From positions 8,730 through 72,729 of the forward strand of contig JBILHS010000013.1 of the NCBI GenBank assembly GCA_044350425.1: a stretch of 64,000 nucleotides of DNA. Reading direction: 5' to 3'. A model generated the notes under the pieces. The model did no database searches. It saw only the letters and a list, made by a program, of their open reading frames with translations, and was not told the DNA's origin. This DNA is from M3007 sp044350425. GTDB lineage: Bacteria; Bacteroidota; Bacteroidia; Chitinophagales; Saprospiraceae. How positions within the stretch are numbered: position 1 is the stretch's first letter; each line of letters opens with the position of its first letter. Positions 39,751 through 49,626 of this stretch are shown here, in pieces. The position numbers and the translations under genes were made by a program.

Positions 39751-42610
39751 TCATAATTTCCACCAGGTTTGCATCGCCTGGCAAACCCAGTTTTTTGCGC
39801 AGTCGATACCGGCTGCCTTCCACCCCGCGTACAGAAATGTTGAGTAGGTTAGCAATTTCCTTTGTGCTGAGGTTCAAGCGCAGGTAAGCGCAAAGTCGCA
39901 AGTCATTCGGGGTGGTTTGTGGGTATTGTTCGCGCAGCCGTTTTAGAAAATCACCGTGCACGGAGTCAAAATGGATGGCAAAATGCTCCCAATCCTCGTC
40001 TAGTTGGGTGTCGAATTGCATGGTTCGAATGATCCGTCGAATGTCTTCGTGCAGGGTTTGGGTCGACTGTTTCTTTTCGATGGCTTTTTCCAGCGCTTCC
40101 TGTAAGGTGGTTAGTATTTCGCCTTTTTGCACCAGGTGCATGGTGGCGAGTGCCAGTTCCTGGTTTTTGTGTAATACTTCCGACTCTAATTTTTCTGCAC
40201 GCAGACGGGTAATCTCCTGTGCGTTGGCTGCTACAATGCGTTGTTGTTCAGCGCTCTCCTGCTGGAAGCTCGTTTCTAAAGCATTTTTTTCGGCTTCAAA
40301 TTTTGCACGCTGTCTCCGAAATCCCCAGACTAAGCCCAACAATAGCATCAAAAAATACAGACATTTTGCCATGAAACTGGCATACCAAGGCGGCCAGATC
40401 CGAAAAGGGAATTGTACGAGCTTACTTTCTACCCCGTATTCATTGCGGGCTTTAACCAAGAACACATATTCCCCGGCTGGCAAATTCAGAAAATCTCTTT
40501 CCGTTTTTTCGCTCCAGCCAGACCATTCATTGTCCAGGCCCTTGAGTTGATAACTGTAGCGGATCTGGCGGGTTTCACCAAAAGCATTTGCAGAGAAAGC
40601 GATTGATAAGGTGTTGTGACCATAAGCGAGGTTGATCTTTTCTCCGGCACTTAAAAACCCTCCAAACAACAGGCTATCTCCCATGCCAGGCAGTCGGACA
40701 CTGGAAATCATTACCTGCAGCGTCGTATCTGCGTGTCGCAAACGTTCCGGATCAAGATGTAAAAAGCCTTTTTCTGAACCGAAAAAGATATTGCGTTCAT
40801 TAGCCGGGAATATGTGTTCGAAGCCGCCCACCAATTGCCCGCTGAGCCAGGGAAAAGTTTGTCGGCGTATTTTCTTTTCCAGACCGGCATCTTCTACCCA
40901 AAGAACCCCTACTTCAGTTCCCCGGCAAAACCAGATATTGCCCTGCCCATCTTCCCGTAAATAACGTACTCTGCCAGCCCCTCCCAGGCGTTGATCTAAA
41001 CTTGGCACAGTTTCAAAACGTTGATTGTTACCATCAAAGCGAAAAATGCCGCTATCTGCTGCGACCAGTATTTTGTTGCCTATTTCAAAAACATAATTAT
41101 TTAGATCTGAAGGTAGTCCGTCTTTTTTTCCAAATAATTGCACGTCCAGATCCCGAAAATTTTCCCGGACCCGGATCCGGAACACCCCTCGGTAAGGATG
41201 CGATACCCAAAGTGCACCATCTGAATCACGTACCATGATCCTACAGGACTCGTTTAAACCATTCAGACGGCGCCTAAAAACCCATCCTCCTTTGCCAGAG
41301 CGGGTAAAAAGTGCCAGTCCGTCGTACAGGCCGGCAACCATCGCGGTGTCATTGAGTGGTACAAACTGCCAAATACCTTGCACCTCGGAAATTCGTTGAG
41401 CACCTCCTGCCTGAATCTTAAAAGCGCCTTCATGATGCCCCAGCAGCAATTTTTCTCCTACAGTACTTAAATTCCAGACCTGGCCCGTGGTGCCAGGTAC
41501 CAGATGGTGCCCTGTGGATTCGAAGGGGTCAACATATTGATCGAATGCTTTGACAAACAGACCGTTGGAAGTGCCCAGCCAGAGTTGGTTCTCGTAGACC
41601 CTGGCTGCATATCCGGTGCCCTCCAGCGGGCCATCGGCTAAAATCCGATAAAAAGGCGAACTGATCTCTACCTGCGCGATTCCATTGTCCAAACCGAGCC
41701 AGATGTTGTGGGATTTATCTGCAAAAACGGAAAGCACATTGGTGTTTTGAAGGCCCTCGTTCTTTTGCAGCCATTGGATGGGGCGGCGGTTACTGCCGAT
41801 TACCACCAAACCACCCAATGAAATCCCCAGTGCAATTTGTTTATTGGGTAATAAAGCTGCGGAATAAATCCGCTTTTCCTTTAAAAAGGCATCCAATGGG
41901 GTAATCCATGGGGTGAGACGATCATTGCTCAGGCAGAAAATGCCGTGTTTAAGCGTGGTAACCAGGATCGTATCTTTCCCAAAGGGCAGCAAAGCGGTGA
42001 TGGGACTTTCGGGTTTATACCCTGCAGGAACTAAGGTAAATTGTTCTCCATCAAATAACATCAAGCCATTGTTATTATCATGGAGCAATATCCGGCCGTC
42101 TACTTTTCCGAGGAAACTTGATTTTCCACCGCTTGAAAAAGTGCGGATCTGCTGATTTTTTAACTGAAAAAGTAAGGCATCGCTTCGAAAACAAATGCTG
42201 CCATCGTCCGCTACAACAATATCCCAGACATCTGCAAACTGCTTGTTTTCGCCTGCAATAAGGTAGTTTAGCGGCTTGTAGGACAAACGCCCTTGTGCAT
42301 CGGGACTAAAAACACCGATCTCACCCTGACCTCCGACATAAATGTTGCCATCCGGAGCAATGGCTACGGAACGGACACAAGTTCCGTTGGAGATCGGATG
42401 ACGTTGCCAATGCACTCCATCAAAGACCAACAATCCTTCATTGTTAGCAAATAGGAGCCTCCCTTGTGCGTCTTGCGCAATGTCCCAATTCTGAGTTCCA
42501 GCCTGATAAACCGATTTGGTAAAATTCGTGACTGGAGGCAGGCCAAGGTTGCCTGTCTGCGCCAGGAGCACAGCTGGAAGGAATGCGCAAAGGAGTATGA
42601 GTGTTTTCAA
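39737..42610 (-). CDS. Transmembrane propeller/Y_Y_Y regulator with LuxR-type HTH (glucan locus regulator)
   Basis: About 957 residues from a TTG at 42610, chosen because it directly begins a signal peptide ('KTLILLCAFLPAVLLAQTG') and follows AAAGGA at a fair distance; the frame stays open to 42766 but that extension looks non-coding. The periplasmic part has two-component-regulator-propeller repeats (about 30-640, e.g. 'NIWLGLDNGIAQV', 'GALWVSHPYRGVF') and a Y_Y_Y domain (about 655-735, 'YSYQLKGLDNEWSGWSE'). One membrane helix (about 740-762), a long coiled coil and a C-terminal LuxR-type HTH ('LSTKEIANLLNISVRGVEGS') follow. There is no kinase. This one-component design with divergent SusC/D genes points to control of the glucan locus. 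Confidence 0.9.
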   Translation of the reverse strand: MKTLILLCAFLPAVLLAQTGNLGLPPVTNFTKSVYQAGTQNWDIAQDAQGRLLFANNEGLLVFDGVHWQRHPISNGTCVRSVAIAPDGNIYVGGQGEIGVFSPDAQGRLSYKPLNYLIAGENKQFADVWDIVVADDGSICFRSDALLFQLKNQQIRTFSSGGKSSFLGKVDGRILLHDNNNGLMLFDGEQFTLVPAGYKPESPITALLPFGKDTILVTTLKHGIFCLSNDRLTPWITPLDAFLKEKRIYSAALLPNKQIALGISLGGLVVIGSNRRPIQWLQKNEGLQNTNVLSVFADKSHNIWLGLDNGIAQVEISSPFYRILADGPLEGTGYAARVYENQLWLGTSNGLFVKAFDQYVDPFESTGHHLVPGTTGQVWNLSTVGEKLLLGHHEGAFKIQAGGAQRISEVQGIWQFVPLNDTAMVAGLYDGLALFTRSGKGGWVFRRRLNGLNESCRIMVRDSDGALWVSHPYRGVFRIRVRENFRDLDVQLFGKKDGLPSDLNNYVFEIGNKILVAADSGIFRFDGNNQRFETVPSLDQRLGGAGRVRYLREDGQGNIWFCRGTEVGVLWVEDAGLEKKIRRQTFPWLSGQLVGGFEHIFPANERNIFFGSEKGFLHLDPERLRHADTTLQVMISSVRLPGMGDSLLFGGFLSAGEKINLAYGHNTLSIAFSANAFGETRQIRYSYQLKGLDNEWSGWSEKTERDFLNLPAGEYVFLVKARNEYGVESKLVQFPFRIWPPWYASFMAKCLYFLMLLLGLVWGFRRQRAKFEAEKNALETSFQQESAEQQRIVAANAQEITRLRAEKLESEVLHKNQELALATMHLVQKGEILTTLQEALEKAIEKKQSTQTLHEDIRRIIRTMQFDTQLDEDWEHFAIHFDSVHGDFLKRLREQYPQTTPNDLRLCAYLRLNLSTKEIANLLNISVRGVEGSRYRLRKKLGLPGDANLVEIMMGIG

Positions 42611-42670
42611 GATGCAGAACCGTCCTTTAACAACAAAGATGGAGATGTAGAGGTCTAAAAAGTATGGACT

Positions 42671-42678
42671 GCAAGGTA
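42671..42678 (-). promoter_or_regulatory. Possible -7 box of the regulator gene
   Basis: TACCTTGC on the minus strand is close to TAnnTTTG and lies about 60 bases upstream of the TTG start at 42610. It is a weak match. Confidence 0.25.
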
Positions 42679-42700
42679 ACAAAGTGCAATAACTTTTAGT

Positions 42701-42740
42701 TGTCGTAGTAATGTCGTAGTCGGTGTGTATCGGTGTCGTA
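42701..42740. promoter_or_regulatory. Phased TGTCGTA repeats: candidate operator of the glucan locus
   Basis: TGTCGTA occurs at 42701-42707, 42712-42718 and 42734-42740, that is at spacings of 11 and 22 bases. The GTA part also recurs at 42727-42729, giving four GTA elements exactly 11 bases apart. The array lies between the divergent regulator and surface-protein genes, upstream of a -7 box at 42774, where an activator would bind on one face of the helix. Confidence 0.6.
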
Positions 42741-42773
42741 CAGTGAAAATAGGCCATCTGAAGCACCTGTTGA

Positions 42774-42781
42774 TATTTTTG
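42774..42781 (+). promoter_or_regulatory. -7 box of the glucan locus
   Basis: TATTTTTG matches TAnnTTTG exactly and lies 60 bases before the ATG at 42841. No good -33 element is present, which fits a promoter that needs an activator. Confidence 0.45.
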
Positions 42782-42840
42782 AGGCCCAAAAAACCGTACA
42801 TTCCAAAATTTAATTTCAATTTTTCAAACGCAACTTTAGC

Positions 42841-44895
42841 ATGACAAGATTATTTACGCTGCTTCTCGCCTTTCTGTGCGTGGGCTTACAGAATGCTACA
42901 TCACAGATCATTCTTGATTTTGAGGCTCCGGCCACAAGTACTTCTTTCCAATATTTTGGAAGTTCCATTGACGGGCAATTGACCCAGACCATTGCCAACC
43001 CAAATCCAAGCGGCTTAAATACCAGTGCAGTGGTACTGGAATTCAAAAAGCCAGCAGGAGCACAAACCTGGGGCGGCGGGTTCTCTAATCCCAACCCTAC
43101 CACACCAGTCAATGTGATCAGCAGCACCACAATTTCTATTAAGGTGCACTTTGATCATATCGGCAACCTTACCCTTAAGCTCGAAGGCTCTCCAGACGGC
43201 GGCGCGAACTGGGTGCAAACGGTAGCCAATACGAAAGTAGGCGAGTGGGAAACCCTTACTTTCAATGTAGCACTCCCAAGTATCGAAGGGCCAAATATGC
43301 CCGCTGCTGGTCATATCTACAATACGATCACCATGTTCACAGATTTTGGGGTTAGCCCGTCTACCGACGTGGTTTCTTACGTTGATGATATCAAAGTGGA
43401 TGAAGTTATCATCTGCAACACGATCCTTGACTTTGAAGCGCCTGCTACCACGACTAATTTCCAGTTTTTTGGAAGTTCCATTGATGGCCAGTTGTCAAGC
43501 AATATTGCCAACCCAAATCCAACGGGCCTGAATACCAGCGCTACCGTATTGGAGTTCAAAAAACCGGCAAACGCTCAAACTTGGGCAGGGGCCTTTTCCA
43601 ACCCCAATCCCAGCAGCCCAGTGAACCTGCTGACCGGCGGACTCATTAAAATCAAATTCCACACTGACCACCCCGGAAACCTGGTGCTGAAGTTGGAAGG
43701 TGCAGTGGACGGCGCTCCAAACTGGGCTTTGCAGGTCGACAACAATGTGGTCAACGAGTGGGTTGAACTCACTTTTGACCCTTCCCTGCCTTCTTTTGAA
43801 GGTCCCAATATGCCGGGGGTAGGTCATATCTACAAGACGATCACGCTTTTTACTGACTTCGGGCAAGCGTTTACCAGCGATCAAAAATACTATATTGACG
43901 ACATACAAGTGTGTACTGCTGGCAGTATTCCAACGGCAGATGTGACCTTCAAACTGGATATGAACCAATTTGCAGGCACCTATACGCAGGTTTTTGTAAG
44001 CGGTTCGTTCAATAATTTTTCAGGCTTTGCAAATCCAATGCTGGACGCAGATGGTGATAAAGTTTTTGAAACCACGCTGAATCTCCCTGTTGGCTTATAC
44101 GAGTACAAGTTCACCCTGGACAACTGGGCACAGCAAGAACAGTTTTCTCCTACCACGACTTGTACCCAAACCACAATAGACGGCGCGAATGTGTTTGTCA
44201 ACCGTAAATTGGCCTTGTCTGGCAATACCATTCTGAATTCGGTTTGTTTCAACTCTTGCTACAACTGTGGAGATGCGGTGAAGATCACGGTCAATCTGGG
44301 CATGAATTCCAATACGCCTGATCCGGGCGGTGTATACCTTGCCGGAGGTGGTGATTTTGGTCCTCCGGGCGGCCGATTCAAAATGTTGGATCCCGATGGA
44401 GATGGTGTGTTCAGCATTCAGATTGAGCGCCAGCGTGGATTTGCTACCTTTTATGATTTCGCCAATGGTGCTTGCCCGGACTATTCCTGCAAAGAAGACC
44501 TCGCTGGCCAACCCTGTGCTGTGCCAACCAATTACAATGACCGCTGGCTCTCTCCGGTACAACAGGATACTGTGATCAATACCTGCTATGCTACCTGCGC
44601 CACGAACACCAATTGTACGGTCGGATCAAATACGCCCGCACTGTCTAACGATTGGATGACCTTACAGCCTACACTGGCTACCGACGCGGTACAACTTGGT
44701 TTTGCTACTCCGGTTATCGGCGCTGTCAATATCCATGTATTCGATGCAGCAGGAAAGGTTATTTTGTCGGAAATTGCCAAAGGTGTGACGGATCAGTACA
44801 CCCTCCAAGTGGCCGGTCTGGGCAATGGCTTTTACTTTGTTCTGGTTCAAACGGCTGAAAAAGCTGCCAGTGCACGATTTGTAAAACAAGACTAA
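42841..44895 (+). CDS. T9SS-exported carbohydrate-binding surface protein with duplicated domain
   Basis: 684 residues with a signal peptide ('LLLAFLCVGLQNATSQ'). Two homologous domains of about 170 residues (22-190 and 195-360) both start with ILDFEAPAT and contain 'FGSSIDGQL' and 'NPNPSGLNTSA/NPNPTGLNTSA'; they resemble beta-sandwich carbohydrate-binding modules. A CBM20/48-like domain (about 362-455, 'QVFVSGSFNNFSGFANPM') and a related cysteine-bearing domain (about 460-590) follow, then a T9SS sorting domain. There is no catalytic motif. As first gene of the locus it probably captures beta-glucan at the cell surface; the binding is inferred. Confidence 0.8.
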   Translation: MTRLFTLLLAFLCVGLQNATSQIILDFEAPATSTSFQYFGSSIDGQLTQTIANPNPSGLNTSAVVLEFKKPAGAQTWGGGFSNPNPTTPVNVISSTTISIKVHFDHIGNLTLKLEGSPDGGANWVQTVANTKVGEWETLTFNVALPSIEGPNMPAAGHIYNTITMFTDFGVSPSTDVVSYVDDIKVDEVIICNTILDFEAPATTTNFQFFGSSIDGQLSSNIANPNPTGLNTSATVLEFKKPANAQTWAGAFSNPNPSSPVNLLTGGLIKIKFHTDHPGNLVLKLEGAVDGAPNWALQVDNNVVNEWVELTFDPSLPSFEGPNMPGVGHIYKTITLFTDFGQAFTSDQKYYIDDIQVCTAGSIPTADVTFKLDMNQFAGTYTQVFVSGSFNNFSGFANPMLDADGDKVFETTLNLPVGLYEYKFTLDNWAQQEQFSPTTTCTQTTIDGANVFVNRKLALSGNTILNSVCFNSCYNCGDAVKITVNLGMNSNTPDPGGVYLAGGGDFGPPGGRFKMLDPDGDGVFSIQIERQRGFATFYDFANGACPDYSCKEDLAGQPCAVPTNYNDRWLSPVQQDTVINTCYATCATNTNCTVGSNTPALSNDWMTLQPTLATDAVQLGFATPVIGAVNIHVFDAAGKVILSEIAKGVTDQYTLQVAGLGNGFYFVLVQTAEKAASARFVKQD

Positions 44896-44904
44896 TCATT
44901 TTTT

Positions 44905-45003
44905 CGCCCTTAAGAGCGTGTTTAAATTTCCATGCAAGGCAATGGAAATTTAAACACGCTCTAAGTCTGGATGTTTGTTTTCAAGGATCCAGACTTAAGG
45001 GCG
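44905..45003. repeat. Terminator palindrome split by a 48-bp IS5-like mini-element
   Basis: CGCCCTTAA (from 44905) and GTCTGGA (44965-44971) together pair with TCCAGACTTAAGGGCG (44988-45003), a 16-bp perfect stem. Between them sits a 48-bp palindrome (about 44915-44962) beginning GAGCGTGTTTAAATTTCCA and ending with its complement. TAA flanks it on both sides as an apparent 3-bp target duplication. Ends and duplication fit IS5-family MITEs. Confidence 0.75.
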
Positions 45004-45037
45004 ATTCTAAACCAAGTTTCTTTTAAAATCAATATCC

Positions 45038-48000
45038 ATGAAGTTCTATCTACCTATCCTCTTTCTATTCTTTGCCTTTCATGTTAACGCGCAGATCTCT
45101 GTAACAGGGTTGGTCAAAGACGCGGTTAATGGAGACCCAATCATCGGTGCAACCGTAGCTATAAAAGGGGCGGCAGGTGGAGCCATCTCCGATATCGATG
45201 GCCGTTTTCGAATAAACGTGACCACTGAAGATGCTATACTCCTGATCTCTTATACAGGATACCTATCACAGGAAATGGCGGTTGGCAAACAACGGGATTT
45301 TCAAATTTTGCTTCAAGAAAACAGTTCCGTCCTGGATGAGGTCGTGGTGGTGGGCTATGGTTCCCAAAAACGCAGCAATATCAGCGGAGCTGTGTCCTCT
45401 ATTAACTCGGAAGAAATCTCTGCTCTACCAGTATTGCGCACCGAGCAGGCCTTGCAAGGCCGCGTAGCCGGGGTCTCTGTAGCGCAAAACAGCGGCTCAC
45501 CGGGTAGTGCCCTCACTGTACGGGTGCGCGGCATTGGCTCCATTGGCAGCTCTGAACCACTATATATTGTGGACGGTATCCCGGTGGGTGGCCTGGACTT
45601 CCTTAACCCCAATGACATTCAGTCCATCAATATTCTGAAAGATGGCGCCTCAGCAGCCATTTACGGTGCAAGAGGTGGAAACGGTGTAGTCCTAATCACA
45701 ACCAAAACCGGTGCGAAAAACCAGACAGGCAAAATCAGTTACGATGCCTATTATGGTACACAAAGTCCCTGGAAAACGGCCAACCTGCTTTCGGCCCGCG
45801 AATATGCGATCATTTCAAATGAGGCACACGTAGCTGCGGGTGTAGCACCGTTACCTGAGCTTTCAAATCCCGAGGCATTGGGTGAAGGCACAGACTGGAT
45901 GGATGCTATTTTCAGCGATGCACCCATGAGTAGCCACCAGCTTAGCCTGAATGGTGGCTCCGAAAAAAGTACTTACGGCCTTTCTGGCAATGTCTTTGAT
46001 CAACAAGGTATTGTGGGTGGCGATAAAGCGGCTTTCCGTCGCTATACAGTTCGGGCCAATGGATCCAATGAAGTGAAAGACTGGCTGACCATAGGGACCA
46101 ATATCAGTTTTACCTCGCTCACCCGCAATGGCCTTCCGGAGAACAATGAGTTTGTCACGCCTCTGGTCCGTGCCTTGAACATGGATCCGCTGACTCCAGT
46201 GCGGAAATCCAATGGCACTTATGCCTATTCCCGGTACTCAGATACCGATATCACCAATCCGGTGAATGCAATCGAGCAAACCTACGATCGCTGGCACTCT
46301 GACCGGGTAGTAGGCCTGGTTTTTGGTGAAGTGAAACTGATGAAAAACCTGACGTTTCGCTCCGCATACAGTGTCGACGCAACGTTTGCCAAGCAGGATA
46401 TTTTCTATCCGCAATTTGACCTGAGCAATGATCCGGTGCTATCTGATGCGCCTTCCGGGGAAAAAAGAGCTGTCAACTCCGTGGTGATCAACAACAATAC
46501 CTGGAAAAACTGGCAATGGGAAAATGTATTGACCTGGCATAAAAACATCGCTGAACGCCACGACATCGCACTCACGGCTGGTACCTCTACCATCGAAAAT
46601 CGTCATGAATACAATGGCGGAGCAAATACCAATCTGCCTTCCAACGATCCTAAAGATGCCTATATTTCGAATACCATCGACCCCATTGCTTCACAAAGCG
46701 CTTATGGTGGTGCGGACGAATCGGCCTGGCGCTCATTCTTTGGACGGGCCAACTACGAACTAGACAATAAATACCTGCTCAGCGCGGCTTTCCGTGCGGA
46801 CGGATCCTCCAAGTTTGGTACCAACAACCGATATGGCTACTTTCCATCGGTTTCCGCAGGATGGGTACTCAGTCGTGAAGATTTCTGGAAATCGAATCTG
46901 GTCAATTTTATGAAACTCCGCGCATCTTGGGGACGGAATGGTAATGATCAGATCGGTAACTATGGCTATACTACAGTGGTCTATTCTGGTCAAAACTACA
47001 CCTTCGGACCTACGCAGGTCATTACCAACGGAAGTGTAGCGCTTACCTCTGCCAATCCTGATTTGAAATGGGAAACCATTGAGCAAACGGACCTCGGTCT
47101 GGATCTGGAACTTTGGGATGGTCGGGTGTCTTTTACCGGTGATTATTACATCAAGAATACACTGGATATGCTTTATGCCGCGCCGATTCCACTCACACCC
47201 GGAACTGCAGCGCCCGTAACCAATGTGGCAAGTGTTAAAAACAAGGGTCTTGAACTTGCTTTAAATTATCGCAACCGCGACAGAGCTTTCAAATACAGCA
47301 TTGGCGGAAACATTGCTCTTGTCAAAAACGAAGTCACTAGTCTGGGTACCGGCGGGGAACCGGTCTTCGCAGGACGTGTCCAGTCCGGGAATGCGGATGT
47401 AACCAAAACAGAGGTCGGACAGCCCATCGGTTCATTCTATGGTTATGTCACCGATGGTATTTTCCAGAATCAGCAGGAAGTTGAAAGCGGCGCATTCCAA
47501 AATGAGAATACAGCGCCTGGAGACATTCGCTTCAAAGACCTCAATGGAGACGGAACCATCAACATTGACGATCAGACGTACATCGGCAACCCATCTCCGG
47601 ATATTGCTTATGGCGTGACGATGGATTTTGAGTTTAAGGGTTTTGACCTGGCAGTTTTCCTACAGGGTACGCAGGGCAACGATATCTACAATGCAACCGT
47701 GCGTTACGATTTCAATTATGTCAACCGTCCGGTTTCTGTTCTGAACCGTTGGACTGGCGCAGGTACTTCAAATGTGGAGCCTCGTGTGAACCTGCTCGAC
47801 CCGAACCAGAATGCCCGGGTCAGCGATCGATTTGTAGAAGACGGCTCCTATCTGCGTCTGAAAAATGTGCAGTTGGGTTATGCGCTTCCAAAATCACTCC
47901 TGAAAAAGATCAAATTTGAAAAGTTCAGGCTGTACGTTTCCGCTCAGAATCTGTTCACCTTTACCAATTACTCTGGTATGGATCCCGAGATCGGCGCCTA

Positions 48001-48085
48001 TGGCGGCGCACTGAATGCAGGGGTAGACAGAGGTTTTTACCCACAGGCCAGGGTGCTTTTGGGTGGCATCAATGTGACGTTTTAA
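45038..48085 (+). CDS. susC: SusC-like TonB-dependent outer-membrane transporter
   Basis: 1015 residues. A signal peptide ('LFLFFAFHVNAQ') is followed by a CarboxypepD_reg-like domain (about 20-100, 'ISVTGLVKDAVNGDPIIGAT'), a SusC signature 'LDEVVVVGYGSQKR' and a TonB plug (about 105-215), then a long beta-barrel to the C-terminus. SusC proteins pair with SusD to import oligosaccharides through the outer membrane. It lies 26 bases upstream of the SusD gene and in a locus with two GH16 enzymes, so beta-1,3-glucan oligosaccharides are the probable cargo. Length and motifs are normal for the family. Confidence 0.95.
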   Translation: MKFYLPILFLFFAFHVNAQISVTGLVKDAVNGDPIIGATVAIKGAAGGAISDIDGRFRINVTTEDAILLISYTGYLSQEMAVGKQRDFQILLQENSSVLDEVVVVGYGSQKRSNISGAVSSINSEEISALPVLRTEQALQGRVAGVSVAQNSGSPGSALTVRVRGIGSIGSSEPLYIVDGIPVGGLDFLNPNDIQSINILKDGASAAIYGARGGNGVVLITTKTGAKNQTGKISYDAYYGTQSPWKTANLLSAREYAIISNEAHVAAGVAPLPELSNPEALGEGTDWMDAIFSDAPMSSHQLSLNGGSEKSTYGLSGNVFDQQGIVGGDKAAFRRYTVRANGSNEVKDWLTIGTNISFTSLTRNGLPENNEFVTPLVRALNMDPLTPVRKSNGTYAYSRYSDTDITNPVNAIEQTYDRWHSDRVVGLVFGEVKLMKNLTFRSAYSVDATFAKQDIFYPQFDLSNDPVLSDAPSGEKRAVNSVVINNNTWKNWQWENVLTWHKNIAERHDIALTAGTSTIENRHEYNGGANTNLPSNDPKDAYISNTIDPIASQSAYGGADESAWRSFFGRANYELDNKYLLSAAFRADGSSKFGTNNRYGYFPSVSAGWVLSREDFWKSNLVNFMKLRASWGRNGNDQIGNYGYTTVVYSGQNYTFGPTQVITNGSVALTSANPDLKWETIEQTDLGLDLELWDGRVSFTGDYYIKNTLDMLYAAPIPLTPGTAAPVTNVASVKNKGLELALNYRNRDRAFKYSIGGNIALVKNEVTSLGTGGEPVFAGRVQSGNADVTKTEVGQPIGSFYGYVTDGIFQNQQEVESGAFQNENTAPGDIRFKDLNGDGTINIDDQTYIGNPSPDIAYGVTMDFEFKGFDLAVFLQGTQGNDIYNATVRYDFNYVNRPVSVLNRWTGAGTSNVEPRVNLLDPNQNARVSDRFVEDGSYLRLKNVQLGYALPKSLLKKIKFEKFRLYVSAQNLFTFTNYSGMDPEIGAYGGALNAGVDRGFYPQARVLLGGINVTF

Positions 48086-48111
48086 CTTTCCAACAAAAGC
48101 AATTCAACAAC

Positions 48112-49626
48112 ATGAAACAGCATAAATTATATTTCTTGCTCGCGCTTGCAGCCATGCTTCCGGGCGCCTGTCAAAAAGATTTCCTGGAGCGCAAACCACT
48201 GGTGGGTGCATCAGAGGAGAACTTCTACAAAAGTGAGGCGGATGCCATTGCAGCCGTGAATGCCGCGTATGCTCCATTGCAATTTGAGATCTCGCCTGCA
48301 GGGCATTTCCGCTGGTTTTGGGGCGATGTTATGTCTGACGACGCGACCAAAGGGGGCTCCGGGGACAATGATGCCAACGAGATCCTTCAACTTGAAACCT
48401 TTCGTGGACCCACCAATACAGACAATCTGGAGAGTGAGTGGTCAGCGGATTTCGAAGGCATTTACCGCGCCAATGTGGTATTGGAGCGGGTACCAGCCAT
48501 TGAAATGAACACTACGCTGAAAACCCGTATTCTGGGGGAAGCCCATTTCATTCGAGCCTGGTTTTTCTACAACCTGGTGACGGTATTTGGCGGAGTTCCG
48601 CTCGCCGATCACCTGTTGGCGCCCAGTGAGTACAATCTTCCCCGCGCAGAGGCCTCTGAAGTTTGGGCCCTTATTGAAACAGATCTGAAAACGGCTGCAG
48701 CCAGTCTTCCGCTTCGGAGTGGCTATGCACAGGAAGATCTGGGACGGATCACCAAAGGCGCCGCGCAAGCCCTTTTGGCCAAGACTTATCTCTGGCAGAA
48801 ACGCTGGGCAGAAGCGGAGGCTGTAGCCAATGCGGTGATACAATCCAATGAATATCAGTTGGTTTCAGATTATGCCTCCATCTTTACACAGGCAGGTGAA
48901 AACAACGCCGAGTCAGTTTTTGAAATCCAGTATATGAATGCTTCCGGTGGCAACTGGGGCAAGAACAACGCGAACGAAGGCACCTTTACACCGGTATTTC
49001 AGCGTGCGCGCGGCCAGTTCGAAGGTTTTGGATTCAATATCCCGACGGAAGATTTTGTACAAGAGTACTTTAAGGAAGGCTTTGAAGACCCACGCCTGAA
49101 AAGCACGGTGTTCCGGGTCGGAGATGCCATGGGCGACCGGGGCATTTTCACCAAAGAAGCTACGGGTGGAATTGCGTACGATTATTACGCTAAAAAGTAC
49201 TTCGCCTACAAAAACGAAGATGCTCCATTTGGCGACCCGAACCCGAATGGCGGCACAAACGACCGGGTGATCCGCTTTTCAGATGTTTTGCTGATGCACG
49301 CGGAGGCTGCTGCTCAAAACGGTAACGAAGCTGGCGCACGTACGTCCCTAAATCGGGTGCGTGCCCGGGCGCGTGGCAATGCGACCAATATTTTGCCTGA
49401 CATCACTGCTTCCGGACAAACTTTGATCGATGCCATTTATCGGGAGCGTCGAATTGAGCTGGGACTCGAAGGCCACCGTTTTTTTGACCTGGTGCGTACG
49501 GGTCGGGCACAGGCAGTACTGGGGCCTTTAGGCTATGTGGAAGGGACCCATAACCTGTTTCCGGTGCCACAATCTCAGGTGCAGGCGACCAACGGTGCGA
49601 TTCGTCAGAATCCGGGGTATAATTGA
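48112..49626 (+). CDS. susD: SusD-like glycan-binding lipoprotein
   Basis: 504 residues. Lipoprotein signal with Cys20 ('AAMLPGACQKD'). The RagB/SusD fold is recognisable from 'FLERKPLVGASEENFYKSEAD', TPR-like helices ('ILGEAHFIRAWFFYNLVTVFG', 'AALLAKTYLWQKRW'-type region) and the C-terminal 'RERRIELGLEGHRFFDLVRTG'. It caps the SusC transporter at the cell surface and holds the glycan. Its stop codon is the first part of a perfect 75-bp palindrome. Confidence 0.95.
   Translation: MKQHKLYFLLALAAMLPGACQKDFLERKPLVGASEENFYKSEADAIAAVNAAYAPLQFEISPAGHFRWFWGDVMSDDATKGGSGDNDANEILQLETFRGPTNTDNLESEWSADFEGIYRANVVLERVPAIEMNTTLKTRILGEAHFIRAWFFYNLVTVFGGVPLADHLLAPSEYNLPRAEASEVWALIETDLKTAAASLPLRSGYAQEDLGRITKGAAQALLAKTYLWQKRWAEAEAVANAVIQSNEYQLVSDYASIFTQAGENNAESVFEIQYMNASGGNWGKNNANEGTFTPVFQRARGQFEGFGFNIPTEDFVQEYFKEGFEDPRLKSTVFRVGDAMGDRGIFTKEATGGIAYDYYAKKYFAYKNEDAPFGDPNPNGGTNDRVIRFSDVLLMHAEAAAQNGNEAGARTSLNRVRARARGNATNILPDITASGQTLIDAIYRERRIELGLEGHRFFDLVRTGRAQAVLGPLGYVEGTHNLFPVPQSQVQATNGAIRQNPGYN

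Noticed and set aside
42611..42766. N-terminal extension of the propeller regulator
   Set aside because: It contains the phased TGTCGTA repeats and promoter boxes, and would place a signal peptide internally.
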